A stretch of DNA of 64,000 nucleotides from Scylla paramamosain (GCF_035594125.1 NC_087156.1:21814497-21878496), one strand, 5' to 3'. Positions 28,061 through 41,450 are shown, numbered from the stretch's first letter. Numbers and translations are program-made. Notes: generated by a model not told the origin, from the letters alone.

Positions 28061-28430
28061 CGATCGGTAATGTGATAAGTACTGTAGTTGCTTCGAAACT
28101 GAAAGTATTGCCTTGTTTGTTATTATTTATGGAGCTTCAGTCTTTCTTTTGGCGAGCTTCCTCCTCTCTTCCTTCCCCCCTCCCGCTTTCATAGTAGAAT
28201 CGTGTTTTTTTTTTTTTCTTTGGTGCTGCCGGTGCGTAGGAAGCCTTGATGTTCTGAAAGTAAGATGGTTCTGGTTGAGAATTGTGTTGTCTTTGTTTTC
28301 TAATGTCAAGGGACGGTCTAATTTATGTTTTTAAATGTTCCATAACCTCGGGAGTTTTTTTTTTTTTTTTTTTTTTCTTTCTTTTTATTTTTTTTTTTTT
28401 TTGCATATATAAGTCCTCCGAAGCTATTTC

Positions 28431-28477
28431 TACTACTCACTACTACTACTACTACTACTATTACTACTACTACTACT

Positions 28478-28510
<33 letters not shown>

Positions 28511-28516
28511 ATTCCC

Positions 28517-28585
<69 letters not shown>

Positions 28586-28586
28586 C
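28431..28586. repeat. (TAC)n then (ATT)n triplet arrays
   Basis: (TAC)n with interruptions at 28431-28510, then pure (ATT)n at 28518-28586. Confidence 0.97.
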
Positions 28587-28886
28587 TTGTGTGATTTTGT
28601 ATTGTAGTATTACGTCGTTACCCGTTATGTTGTATTGTGCCTGCTGTGTATATGCCAATGGATTATACTGCATTTTCGTAGGACACACAGGGCTTGGGTG
28701 TTGCTGCGCGGCGGAAACTGTATACGTATAGGCTGTGTGTGTATAGAGTAGCAGTATGGAGGATTTGTTTTTGATTGTGCGCCCCGGGAGGGGGAAAAAA
28801 AATAAATAAATAAATAAAAGGTAAAAAAAAAAAGTGAGATTTGCAGGAGTACAATGGGAAGGGAAATACTTGGCGAGTGTTACTGG

Positions 28887-28894
<8 letters not shown>

Positions 28895-28977
<83 letters not shown>
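28895..28977. repeat. (AT)n microsatellite
   Basis: 83 bp after a short A-run. Confidence 0.97.
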
Positions 28978-28978
<1 letters not shown>

Positions 28979-29089
28979 TGTACATACATACGTTTTCAAT
29001 ATAGTAATTTGAGTTGACTATAGTACGGGATAGTTAGGAAGTAGTGGAGTGGGTGGAGGTGTTGTTGTTAGGTTAGGTGGTGACTGGTG

Positions 29090-29590
29090 ATGAATGAGAA
29101 TAGGTAAAGTTAGAGGTTGTGGAGGAGGAGCGGGTATGAGAGGTTGTAGTGGAGAAGGAGAGGATGAGAGGTTGTAGTGGAGGAGGAGGGAGTATGAAGT
29201 TAGAGTTTGCGGAGGAGGAGGACAAGTAAATATGGAGGATGAGGTGGTGATGGTGGTGATGTTAGACAGTTAGGTGAAGGTGGAGGGTGAGGAAGAAGAC
29301 TATAATGGGTATATGAAGTTGGGAGAGGAGATGGAGATGAGAACTGGTGTAGGTAGGAGAGGGGGAAGAAGAACGTGGGGGTTGGTAGTTGGAGTGAGGT
29401 TAGGTGAACAGTGGGAGTGAATAGTAGTAGGAGGAGGAGGAGGAGGAGGAGCAGGAGTAATAGTAGTAGAAAGAGGAGGAGCAGGAGTAATAGCAGTAAT
29501 ATTAGGAGGAGGAGGTGGAGGAGTAATAATAATAATAATAGTAGTAGTAGTAGTAGGAGGAGGAAGACGAGGAGGAAAAAGAGACAGGAA
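29090..29590. repeat. Purine-rich degenerate (GGA)/(GTA) minisatellite
   Basis: The phrase gatgagaggttgtagtggag recurs with variation near 29105, 29140 and 29165. From 29420 the pattern is GGAGGA units broken by gcaggagtaatag, present twice. Strong G/A bias on the + strand. Confidence 0.8.
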
Positions 29591-29953
29591 CTTATTAGGC
29601 AGTCTCTCAGTCCATTATTCAAACCATCATTGCGTAATACGGAGTTGACAATAAAGACTCCAGTGTTTAATACGACACCAGTACAGCAGGATATGCGAAG
29701 GTCTGAGGAAAGTGAATGCGTCTAAGATAACTAACCAAGGGCATGACCCTTTAGTTTAGTCGTGGCAGAGAAGCAGCACCAGGGAAGGCAAGAGACCCAA
29801 GTAAGAAGGGAGGAGAATATCTTATCTTTTCAACAGTCCTTGGTACGTTTTTTTTTCTCCTTCGTAGATGATGATCGTTTTATTATTTTGTTCTTTTCTT
29901 TTGGTGATGTTTAATGTCCCGCGTCCTGTCGTGGTGTATTGTGTAGTAATCTG

Positions 29954-29956
<3 letters not shown>

Positions 29957-30021
<65 letters not shown>
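29957..30021. repeat. (TG)n microsatellite
   Basis: 65 bp. Confidence 0.98.
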
Positions 30022-30022
<1 letters not shown>

Positions 30023-30340
30023 GGTATTCATCCCAGGATCTCTTCACTCTTACCCCTTTGTTAGTTTTTTTTTTCTATGTATATGCATTATTAAAAAAAA
30101 AAGTACGGCATTTCTCCCTTGTTTTTACTTGTATAAGGAGATAGTAAAGGTTTTCATTGAGGTAGTTAATTCGTTATTCCTCGTAAGGTCGTTTATTTTC
30201 GTACTTTCTAGATTAAAAATTCATTAACGAGAAATTTATATTTTCCGTGGGGTAAAACTACCAAGAGAGGAAAGGATAATGATAGGAAGAAGGAGCGCGT
30301 CCTATCCCATTTAGTAAGAAAACCTTGTGTAAGAGTCATA

Positions 30341-30341
<1 letters not shown>

Positions 30342-30415
<74 letters not shown>
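30342..30415. repeat. (GA)n microsatellite
   Basis: 74 bp. Confidence 0.98.
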
Positions 30416-30416
<1 letters not shown>

Positions 30417-31222
30417 ATCCTATCCAACTCTCCTTGTGTTCGGCGGGTGGGACGGGCAACGGGGGACAGGAGACGGCGAGGGAACGAACGGGCAGGGGTA
30501 GGAAAGAGAAGGAAGAGCAGAGCAGAGCAAGACGGGGGCGGGGTTGGGGCGGGAATGATGATAGGTTAACGACTGTCCGGGTATTAAGATGTGACGAGGT
30601 GATCGCAGGGTGCCTGAGAGTGAGCAGCGGTTGCAGTGACGGCCTAATGCTGCGGAGGACACTGCCTTGTGGCGATAAGGAAGATGAACGAGTGGCAGGT
30701 GATGTTGTCTGCCTGCTTGGCGTTTAATGACACGTGTAACATTTTAATGGAGTGCGAGGAGCGAGCGAAGGAGGAAGGAGTGGTGTGGTGTGTTGAGGTG
30801 AAGTACGAGGCTTGGCAGGTAGGTAAGGTATAGCTAGTCATGATACATCATAGAGTAACATGCTGCACTTATTCCATTTTTTACGTTCTCTCAATCTTAA
30901 TTGGTGTGATGAGTATCCTCCATCAGAAAACATGTAAACTGATATTCTTAACACATTAGGGGACATGAAATTGAGGGAGAACTTTGAATAATGTGGGAAT
31001 AATTTCAGGGTGTACTGTGCTGTACTGATTTGTAGTTTTTATGGATGCTTAGTTGACGTGAGTGAGGTAAGTGTTGTGAAGTGACGTGGAGTCGAGGAAT
31101 GTAGTGATGTTCATAGTTGAATGGTAAATGATATATTATTTTATTCGTATTGTTGCGTTCATTATCAGATCGAAGGCACTTAAAGGAAAGAAGTTAATGA
31201 GATTAATAACCACCAACTACTG

Positions 31223-31225
<3 letters not shown>

Positions 31226-31299
<74 letters not shown>
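31226..31299. repeat. (GA)n microsatellite
   Basis: 74 bp followed by a G-run. Confidence 0.98.
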
Positions 31300-31303
<4 letters not shown>

Positions 31304-31431
31304 GGGGGGGATACTCATACTGGGACGGGTAAAACCTACAAAGCTTCGAATCAGCAAGCAGACAAGAACTGACAAGTAAGATACTAAACGTCTGACTTCT
31401 TTATAAGCTGATGGGAGAAGAATGGAGGTGT

Positions 31432-31651
<220 letters not shown>

Positions 31652-31707
31652 GCCAGGTGTATAACTCAACCTGGCTGCCTGCCACCCCTGCGCCCTGGCC
31701 GCTGCAG

Positions 31708-31709
<2 letters not shown>

Positions 31710-31774
<65 letters not shown>
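31710..31774. repeat. (AG)n microsatellite
   Basis: 65 bp, 60 bp after a complementary (TC)n. Confidence 0.98.
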
Positions 31775-31780
<6 letters not shown>

Positions 31781-32332
31781 TTAAATATTAGTTTACCTTG
31801 TCGTAGGTTCATTTTGGTATATTTTTTGTATATGTCTGATGAAAAATATACGAATAGGTTATGTTTATTTACTGTTTTCATCAATTGATCAGTTTTTCTT
31901 TTACGGTGAGCCCGAGAAAGAGAAAGAACCACAAATTATCAGGAAATTTTCAAATGTACGAAATAATAATAAATAGTTTTTGATTCTTTCTAAAAAGTAT
32001 GTTGGCATCATTGTAGAAGTCGAAGGTATACAGAAAGTCCTTGTTAAGAAAGATGCTAAATTTGTGCATTGGCGTTTTGAGATGAAAATTCCATATGGGG
32101 AGGAATACGTTCATTCATTCATCAGTAGCAGCGTGTACGGCCTGAAGTGGCGGTGCGAGTTGTGGCGAGTGTGGGCGATCTTGGGGGCTTCTCTGAGGTT
32201 CTTTTCGCATGTGTGGGACGCGGCGGGCATTCACTGAGGGATAGTGAAGCTGGCACGCTGCTCAAGGGTGAAATGTATGAAAATATGTTGAACTGTGAAG
32301 ACCGAGACAAAAACATAGGCGTGGTGACACCG

Positions 32333-32415
<83 letters not shown>
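32333..32415. repeat. (GT)n microsatellite
   Basis: About 83 bp. Confidence 0.98.
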
Positions 32416-32416
<1 letters not shown>

Positions 32417-33529
32417 ATTAATGGTGTTCTGGGGAGTAGAGAGTCTTAGGAAGCAGTGTAGATTCCCAAGACTTGAGAAAGGTGTGCCAATGATGCGGGC
32501 ATTGAGGGGTGTCGAGCTAGCTGCCCATCACCCCGGCTATAATTATGGCGGGGACAGTTGGCATGTTGCACCCTCACCTCCCCGCCCCGCGTTCCGTGCC
32601 CGCTGCGGGGGAGGAGAAAGGAGGTGCTGGCGAGGTAACACTACCACCCAGTGTTTACTATACTTGTCTCGCGGCCCTGATGGGGTTGGGCAGTCTTCAC
32701 TTGGGGGACGATCACCAATATATCACCTGCGAGGCCCACCTGGCGGCTTGTTACGTGCCATTTCAAGACACCTGGCGGCTTGGCATTGGTCACGGGATGG
32801 GGGAGAATCCTGCCCAGCCCCTCAACTACTGCCCCTTCACAACGCACACGGCCTGTTACTCTACTGCACACTACTACACAGGCGCTGGGGCGGGATACAT
32901 GCTTGTTACAGAGTAGAGTGTGGGAACCTAATTAAATATTTTATTTTAAACGTGTATTTTCACCTTAAGCTCTTGTAATCCAGGTTATTATTGGCGTTAG
33001 TTAAGGTTGTTGGATTATGACGTGCGTGCCTTCACACTTCACTTACGTCAAGTATTATTGGACTCTTTAAACGTACGTACGCACGCCGGCCGCAGCAGTG
33101 CTCCATTCACGGCTTCCCGCCTAGCATACAATTCACACAGAAAACGGACACTCATGGCGAGGGAAGGGGAGAGGCTATTAAATTTTATTGCCGTGTCTAA
33201 CATTTGGAGGTATTGTAATGCCCATTTCATCAACAATTTTTTACTTGAATAGCCGCCCTAATGAACGCTATCAAAATACGTAGTAGATCTTGCTTCACTT
33301 GCCGCACACCATCTCACAGCAATATGACTGATTTTACCTTCTTGCCTCTAGATGTACTTTCGATGTACTTTCCCTGACCGATATCCTAGGTACGCCCATC
33401 ACAGGGGGATGCAGACACCAAATTTATACTTTGTACATTTATAATCGTATCTTTCTCAAGTAAATGCATATATCTATAAAGAAAAAAATTCTATCATGTA
33501 AATTTACAAAATGCATTTAGTGAATCAGG

Positions 33530-33534
<5 letters not shown>

Positions 33535-33617
<83 letters not shown>
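33535..33617. repeat. (GA)n microsatellite
   Basis: 83 bp. Confidence 0.98.
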
Positions 33618-33619
<2 letters not shown>

Positions 33620-34212
33620 GGTGATTTGGTGCGACAAGGAAGGCAGGATGTGAAATGTTGAAATAGTTTTTGAATTGAGAAACTCTGGGAACAGGTGGCA
33701 AACTTTTGAGATTTGGATGTTGATATTAATGTAAGGGAGTCCATAGAGGCAGAGATGAACCATTGGGTGGGAGAGGGAGCCCATGTTGTGCAGACCTTGA
33801 TTACAGTGTGGAGAGAGGCTGGAGGGATGGGAGAAGTGTACTTTTAAGGGAAGGAGACCAGCAGTGGGGGGGAGTGTACATTTAGGGAAGGAGGCCAGCC
33901 TATTGTACAAGATATACTAGATGGCTTTGATGCACAGGGTGTAAAGAAGAAAGAGGAAAGGTGTTTTAAGTGTGAAGTGCTCATAAACAATTATCTGAGT
34001 GGTATTATTTGATAGAATTGTAATGAGAGATGTGGAGGCAGATGTAGTCAGTGGATGAGAGACAGGGGACTACCAAGACTAGGGGATAGGGGAGACTTGA
34101 TTAAGCATTGTAATTAGTAATACAAGTGATTATTAGTTTGATGGTGTAATAATAGTTAACAGTACAAGTCATTAGTTTGTGGTAGTGTAATAACACCAAT
34201 CCTTTCTTTCAG

Positions 34213-34302
34213 AATGCTGGGCCCACACCATCGCCTCTTGGCCAGATGCCTCCCAGCGACGGCATGGGTCCAGCCGGCCCTATGCCCCCGGGCTTTTTTC
34301 CG
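34213..34302 (+). CDS. Ssdp: Ssdp exon a: start of the proline-rich region
   Basis: Ninety nt, phase 0 at both ends, encoding 30 residues beginning NAGPTPSPLG and ending MPPGFFP. It corresponds to the SSBP3 stretch APSPVLGNIPPNDGM...PPGFF just after the LisH/LUFS region. The acceptor is ctttctttcag and the donor is gtaagt. The upstream partner exon should end in phase 0 but is not in the window. A 139-nt (TC)n tract begins 12 nt after the donor. An ATG overlaps the second base but lies in another frame, so this is an internal exon and not a start. Confidence 0.92.
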
Positions 34303-34312
34303 GTAAGTTGCA

Positions 34313-34456
<144 letters not shown>

Positions 34457-34875
34457 TTATACACAAGTTCACCCAAGTCTACATGCCAACACTTTAGCAA
34501 TCTATAACCAATGGCTATAACCAATGGCTCAGTTGTCCTGTGATGCATGACAGTCCAGTATGTTGTGTGGTGAGGCATGACTCCATGGGTGAACTTGTGA
34601 GGCAGATGCCCTGGTGGTGGCCATGCCCAAAATCTCTTCTTCCTCCAAACATTGCTATTTTTCTTTTCTCTATATTTTTACCTTTTTCATTGTTTTTATT
34701 TTTTGAGAAGAGAGATGCACTGAGATACTAGGTTAGATTTATCCTGCCTTTGTGAAAGAAATTCAAGATGTCTTGTTGACAACTTGATAACACAACCCAG
34801 TTCATGGAGTTTACCCTCTGTTCTTTTTCATTAGAATTGTCCTAAGTTGTGCCAACAAATACTAATTTTCTGTTC

Positions 34876-34975
<100 letters not shown>

Positions 34976-35082
34976 AAGCACGTGATCTTCAAGACTGTTG
35001 TGAATTATACACACAAACATAAAACAATGCGTGCACCTACACATGCATAGGCACACTGTAAATATAAAATTTTGCATGTACC

Positions 35083-35084
<2 letters not shown>

Positions 35085-35176
<92 letters not shown>
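35085..35176. repeat. (CA)n microsatellite
   Basis: 92 bp. Confidence 0.98.
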
Positions 35177-35178
<2 letters not shown>

Positions 35179-36304
35179 TTCTTGTAGTGTTTTAGTTTTT
35201 TCAACATTTCACTGTATGTATCTCTGTAGAACATTGAAGAGTAGGAGTACCTGCCGAGCCTGAATCAGTAGTGTACTGTAGATTGCTCCTACTTACTAGC
35301 TCGAGACAGCTTCTAGTAGCACTCAGAGAAAACAAAAGACTTCAGTTCCTCCTCTGCTACCGCCCTGCGGTTGTTTTCTTTCATTTCTAATCTCCCGCAC
35401 TCGTGTTCGTTTCCTGTGGTGAGAGTCAGTGCATGTTCTCTGAAAGAAAACGTTATGCTGTACTATACCTTGACGTTCGCACCGGGGTTTCTACTCTTCG
35501 GGGGCGATGAACCGTAAGCACCTGTTTTATGAGTCTATATCACTGTGTTTCGCAATACTGGAATTAATACATCTTTCTCTGGTTGACCCATGCACACTTT
35601 CTTTTGCCAATGGTACTTGAGAATTTTTTGGCATACCAACCTTACGAGGCCTTGGGTGTTTTCTTGATGATCATGGTGTTTGGTGAGACTCTGGTTGTGT
35701 GGTGGGGATGCTGTGGTGGTAACACGGGGATGGCCGCATGATGACCGCCCGTCCCCCAGCACTTGCATGAGGTCCAAGACCGGACCAGCGGCCGCCCCAC
35801 ACAGTCTTGCACCTCTGTGGTCGACTGCCTGCTGCACCCTCTCCTCCCGGTGCCCTGCTGCTGTGTTGCTGCTCCTGCCTCCGTTGCTGCTGCTGCTGTT
35901 GGGTGTGACATGAGAGCGCCGCGGCTGCCACACACTATGCTAGATGCTTCTGTAGTTGAGGCCAGCACCAGCCTCCCTGTCTTCAAAATAAATTTGCCCG
36001 CTCCTTTAGAACGCGTCTGTCAACTCCTACGATACTACTGCAGAAGCATGATCTTCCTCACTCCTGTAGAAATAGCCTCCAGTGTCATGGAGCTTTAGAA
36101 AGAAAAGATACATAATGATGCAGGGTAACATCATAATTCAATAGGCTACTTTCTTACTGAAAATGTTGAAATAATATGTTCAATTAAATGGCTGAGTTAA
36201 GACTAGATAACAGCTGTTTAACTGATCTTTTGGAGTGAAGGCAATCTATCTGAGGATATTCTGAGCCACTTCAGTGTGGGATGACAGGCGCTTATCACTT
36301 GCAG

Positions 36305-36424
36305 ACGCCGGGCATGAGGCCATCCCCAGGTCCCAACCCCCCCTCTCAGGCCTCCCCCCACCCCCCAGGGGGGCCGGGAGGCCCAGGAGGGCCGGGGGGG
36401 AGCCCCATGCACATGAATCCGCAG
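36305..36424 (+). CDS. Ssdp: Ssdp exon b: proline/glycine-rich
   Basis: This 120-nt exon, phase 0 to 0, follows acceptor ttgcag and ends at donor gtaagc. Its 40 residues begin TPGMRPSPGPNPPSQ and end SPMHMNPQ. It matches the position of the SSBP3 segment GPPGSQPSPHAQPPPHNPSSM but has an extra Gly-Gly-Pro run (about residues 22-32) not in the human protein. That run is encoded by four clustered G-runs at 36368-36400. GC content is far above the flanking introns. The acceptor lacks a long pyrimidine tract, so use of this exact site is likely but not certain. Confidence 0.87.
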
Positions 36425-36732
36425 GTAAGCCTTACCTTCCTCTAGTTAGCATAACCCTGGTGACCATAGATGCCAGCCAGACTGAGGCGAGCCAAGCATG
36501 TGGGCCTCGCCCGCTGATGCTAGTGAGGGAGTGAGTGACACACCAGCAGGAGGCTGGCTGTGGCCTTCTTGGCCCTTTGTCTTGAAGTTGATGGGCCAAG
36601 CTGATGCTCCTGATGCCTCAACTCGCCTACATTTCATCGGTATGAAGTGTTTGGCAATTTATGGCAACATCTCACCATAGTTTTTTGGATTAAACTTTTG
36701 TATTATTATTACTGTTGTTGTTGTTGTTGTTG

Positions 36733-36815
<83 letters not shown>

Positions 36816-39800
36816 TTTATTTTTATTTTTATATCATTATCATTATTATATTGTAATTTTACAATTACTACAGGTACAGCACTGATTTATTGGTTCCCTT
36901 TGTTTCCAAGTTTTTCTAGGTTAGCCATTTTGTTGGCCTAACCCAATTCATATAAAAGAAAATCAAAACAGACTTTAGTCACACGCTTGATGTCTCTGAA
37001 GCTTGTTTAGATAATAATTCCATTGCTTAAGCAAGTTCACTGTTTTATACACTTTCAAACACTATGACTCAGGTTCAACACACCTGTTCTTAGTTAATAG
37101 ACTGGTAGTTTTATTTTACTGAACACCAGCATCTTTCCTTCCTGACATACCATTTTAAATATGAGGAATAAGCTAAGAGTCTCATAACATTTGAGGGATC
37201 AACAATAAGTTGTGCAAACAGTCCAGGTGAGCATGTGCTGCATACTTTTGTCTTTGGGCATCCACTGAATTTCATCTGGTGGTTGTGAGAATTTCAAGTT
37301 ACCATAAGTAATGATGTTAGGACTAAAGTAGGTTTGGAAGTGGCAGACCATGAATTACTGATAAATCAGTGGTGTACCTCTATTGAGACATTTTATTAAT
37401 TGCCACATAACATAAATGTTTATAATGTTTTTGTATTTGTTAATCTTATTTCATTTACTGTAGCCTACATCATGTGTGCAACTGGTCTCATTTTCTTGGA
37501 AGTACTACAAGGAATGACTGGAGGACTTGTAAATAAGCCTACTGGTCTGTGGGGTAGTATTATGATCAGGCCAACCAGAGTCTGTGACAAATGCTGGTGT
37601 TGTGCCTAGAGTGTAAGGCAGGGCAGGTGGCAGCAGTGGCGACAGTCCTGGTTTTGGTTCTTGTGGTGGTACTGGATGCTGGTCTCCAGCAAAATTTTTA
37701 GATCAAGGCTGTGCAAATGGCCTTGCAACATGAAACTTTGTTTACTCGAGTCTTGTTGAAATGTTTCATGATTCTGAACACACCTTCAGCCTCGTACTTT
37801 GAGTGTAATGAATTATGCATAGGAAATGTGCACATTATATTTTATATACTATATAAAATTCATCCATATTGACTTGTTAAATGTGGAGCTTCACTGTTAG
37901 AGTTTTCAGTTTCAGATTTATATTGGAAGATTGCTACAATATGGAAGAAGAAAGTGCAGCTCTGGGTTGATTGATAAAAGTCTTTATTAGTAATGTGATC
38001 TTAATTGCTGATCATCAGCAAGAATATCATAGCACAGTGATCAAGATTGTGAAATGGTATAATTCTTTTATCAAATTCCTGGAAGGTGTGAATTACATGC
38101 TTTTCAGATTTTTAGAAAATTGATGAACCATCATTGAATAGCTTTGCCTGATGACTCTGAGGAAATGGCTGAAAATGTTACTCCTTAGCAGGAATGTGTT
38201 GATGGAAATGGACTATTGTCACTTGGATTGCATTTTGCATAAACATTTTTGTCAAAGACAATAACCAAGAACATGCATGCCTCTCAAGCAGCAAAGTAAT
38301 TGGATATTTGATTATAAAGCTTCAGCATCTTCACATTACCATTGATGATGTTTAATCACATGATACTTATTGGTATCTGTGAATGTGTGAGGTCAGTGGG
38401 TAGGTAAAGTTAAAAATAAAAGTAAAGTTAAGAAGTAGTCAGAAAGTCATGGTATCCTTGTACAGAAATTGTGTAAGAAATAAAATACTTCTGTGCTTAT
38501 GGAGCCTAACCACAAGAAGAATAAAAGAAATGACAGGTACACTGTCTGTGTCTCTTACAGCATCATGTGTAACTTGTCCAAAAGACAGGGACTTCAACAC
38601 TTTTTACTTTGCCCCATTGCCTGTATGCATTGATCAGTGGTTGCATTTGTTTGCTTAGTCTGTGGTGATGTGTGTAGATGGTATGTTTTCAGTGGTACAT
38701 GTTCAGACCGTGCTTGTCTTGATACCAAAACAAAAGCAAAATTTCTGGCTGATGGACAGAAATTATGTAGGCATCTTTATACCTTTTTTTTGTTGTACAG
38801 ATACACAATTTGAAAGGCACAAGGTAGGCAATTATTTCTCTTGTATTCATTCATTATTGTTTCAGTGCATCAGAATGTTGAGTTTATGGTGTACATTGAT
38901 TAGAAATGGTTACATTGTATATATTCCAGCATACAGAAAGTCTGGAAAAGGATGGATGAGAAAACGGTTTACATAAAAAAAGCCAAAACATGTGACATTT
39001 CAGACAAAAAAAAAAATACAAGGAATTGGAATGCAGTTTGAAAAATGTGAATTTTTATAAAGTTCTTGACATTGCTCTTAAAGGAGCAGTGTTTTGTTTT
39101 CCATAGATTCAAATCCATTTTAGGAAGTTTTATTTATTTTTACTTTTTAGAGAAAAAGTATTGAATTACAATGTGGCTGAAGCCTTAAATACAAATTTGA
39201 TATTGTGGTGCATTCCTGTTAAGTTTCATTTTAAGATCTATTTGTCTGTTTTCCTTTTACTTCTAATTATTAAGTAATTTATATGCCTTTAGATATTGAT
39301 CAAAGTTTTTCTTTCCCTATTATTTTTTTTGTAGTGATTGTAGCAGCAGTCATCTACATAAGTAAAGGTTTGGTGTAGAATGAAAGGTCAGGATTCCAGC
39401 AGTTGAAATAAATAACCTAAGAAACCCCTGTGATGTGAGAAGAAAGGGTATGGAAGTAGTGAAAGTGTGTCAAACATTGTTGTAAGTAGAGATGAAAGAT
39501 TGAAATGAAGATTGACTGAGGGAGTAGATTATAACATCAGAAGACGTGGTCTGACCTAATAGAAAGCATGGCAGAGGTGATTAAGTGTACAAGTATACAA
39601 CTATGGTAGAGGTGGTTGTTAATTTTACGAGAGGAAGATCCTCTCGAAATGTAAAGACTGGTTGTTGGAGAGTATGTGAAGAGTGGAGGGAAAGAATGAA
39701 AAGAGGGAATGCAGGGAGAGGAATAAGTGGAAATTGTTCTGTTGTGGCATCCCCAGGGAATGGTTCTCAGGAACAGAGATTAGGTATAAATAGACTGAGT

Positions 39801-40151
39801 AGAATAGAATAAGTTGCATTATATGTTAAGAAAGTTGTGGAAGAAAGATGAAAACATTTCAGTGGGGAATTCTTAGTAGTGCAATTGTTGCTTGGGAAAA
39901 TGGAGGGGTGTAAATACTTGTAAGTTGATTTACAGCACCATGATAATAGGAGATAAATAGAAAAGAGAAAGGGCTGTGAATGACAGTGGTGAAATGAAAT
40001 AGTTCATCAGAATATAGGAAAATTCATGAAAATGACATGCAATGAGCATGGAAACATGGAAAGAATGGCAAAGGAAACATGCAAGTAACTAAATGTTGTT
40101 TGCAACAAAATAATACCTACCTTGTTTTATTTGATGGTATTTTCATTTCAG
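36425..40151 (+). other. Ssdp: Ssdp intron b-c
   Basis: 3727 nt. One compound triplet repeat at 36712; the rest is unique AT-rich DNA. Open frames near 37400, 38449 and 38662 are AT-rich and lack homology. Confidence 0.85.
36712..36814. repeat. (GTT)n(ATT)n triplet array
   Basis: (GTT)n 36712-36736 passes into (ATT)n to 36814, followed by (ATTTTT)-like units. Confidence 0.97.
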
Positions 40152-40229
40152 CCTTTCATGTCACCTCGATATCCAGGTGGGCCTCGGCCTGGGGTGAGAA
40201 TGCCTCAGATGCACAGTGACTTCACTGGG
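40152..40229 (+). CDS. Ssdp: Ssdp exon c: PFMSPRY motif
   Basis: Seventy-eight nt, phase 0 to 0, encoding PFMSPRYPGGPRPGVRMPQ and seven more residues. PFMSPRY followed by GGPRP is a near-exact match to vertebrate SSBP2/3 and one of the strongest identifiers of the gene. The acceptor is ttttcatttcag and the donor is gtaagt. The last residues (MHSDFTG) replace the human GNQPPGG stretch and are lineage-variable. Confidence 0.94.
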
Positions 40230-41450
40230 GTAAGTGAACCTAATGCCTTCCACTCATCAAAAATAAAGTAATTCATGCAATTGCAGTTGTTTCTCAGTTT
40301 TATAATATGATTTATTTTATATAACACTATAAGTGAATGTATCTTTTACAGATTTTGATAAAAATTGCATTATAAATTATAATTTTTGCTTTGGCTTTGT
40401 TCACTTAGCATCTTAGTGACATCTATGAAGAAATGCTGCACAGTTCTCCATTGTTTGCTATGTGGCATTTTGTGAACACTTTTGGTTGTGTTGCAGTAGA
40501 GAAAGCCCCTGGCTTATATATAATACCTGCTCTAGCCACCACAATGAGGTGCTAAACACCTTGCTATTTTAATGGTTTTAATGGAAGTGTTAAACACCTC
40601 AACTATTCTTGAACATTTTATGCCAAGTTCTTACTCTTGGTAATATCCGTAGAATAAAGTTAGATGAAGTAAATTAAAGTATCCAGAAATATATCTAAAA
40701 CAGAATTATTTCAGATCATGAAAAAAAAATCGGAAGAATATAAATGAGTGAGTGTTTTTGGTCATGAAAACCATGTAATGAAAGGTAATTTCTCACGGTC
40801 ACTAAAGAGAAATGTTTATAATATGTACATTTTGCCAGTTTATGTAGATTGAAAATGTAAAGCCTTATTAAAGTCCTGGTACAAAATAAAGGCTACCAGA
40901 ACATGGAGAGGTAGAGAACATAATGGATTGAGGGAGGAGACCAAAGTTAAAGGCATCTTGATTACAATTAGAGGAAAATTGGGCATGGCTTGACATTTCA
41001 TGTACCAAAAAGATAATAGATGGACAATTATAGTGATAAAATGGCAATCTGGGGATGGTAAAAGAAGGTAGGATAGACAGACAACTAGATGGAAAGGTGA
41101 GATATGCAGTTTTCTGGCTAAAATTAGAATTGACACAGGCAGCTGATGAAGGTAAGTGGAGAAGGTTGAGGGAGGCCTGCATTGGACTTGAAAACAGATA
41201 GTGATCACTTTCCAGAATGGAGATATTTAGGGTGATGACATGATGCCATACATAAAACTTAATGGAAGGGATTTGGCAGTCATAGCCAGTGCACTAAATG
41301 ATCAGTGTTGCTTTCTTTATGATTTGCTTTTCTCTCAGTCAGACTATCTTCTCTTAATCTTAAGTCAAAGTATTTTCAGAATTTCTTTGATTTTTTTTGT
41401 AAACATGTGCTGATGACTCAAGAAAATAACCAACTACTTGTATTTTTCAG
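40230..41450 (+). other. Ssdp: Ssdp intron c-d
   Basis: 1221 nt of unique AT-rich sequence. A 122-codon open frame on the minus strand at 40840-41208 has no recognised homology; it could be transposon-derived but I cannot support that. Confidence 0.85.

Larger units (their letters stand above)
27066..31225. other. Non-coding block G
   Basis: Unique sequence at 27066-28003 (short (AAAT)n near 27437) is free of long repeats. Then come (GA)n, T-runs at 28203-28218 and 28355-28402, triplet arrays, (AT)n, purine-rich repeats at 29090-29590, (TG)n and (GA)n. 30416-31225 is unique and GC-rich at 30440-30560. No exon recognised. Confidence 0.6.
31775..34212. other. Non-coding block H, immediately upstream of exon a
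   Basis: Holds (GT)n, a GC-rich island at about 32480-32930, (GA)n and a 38-bp imperfect duplication at 33836-33910. The open frames in the GC-rich island have no recognisable homology. The last 2 kb is unique AT-rich intron leading to the exon a acceptor. Confidence 0.55.

Noticed and set aside
32337..32978. 213-codon and 123-codon frames in the GC-rich island
   Set aside because: The longer begins inside a (GT)n tract; neither resembles a known protein. Kept only as a possible regulatory island.
34213..34302. ATG at 34214 as the Ssdp start codon
   Set aside because: It is out of the conserved frame; conserved residues and the acceptor show this is an internal exon.
39585..39812. 75-codon frame containing CSVVASPGNGSQEQR
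   Set aside because: Reminiscent of transposon-linked sequence but I could not tie it to any family.
40840..41208. 122-codon minus-strand frame in intron c-d
   Set aside because: AT-rich, overlapping another frame, no homology seen.
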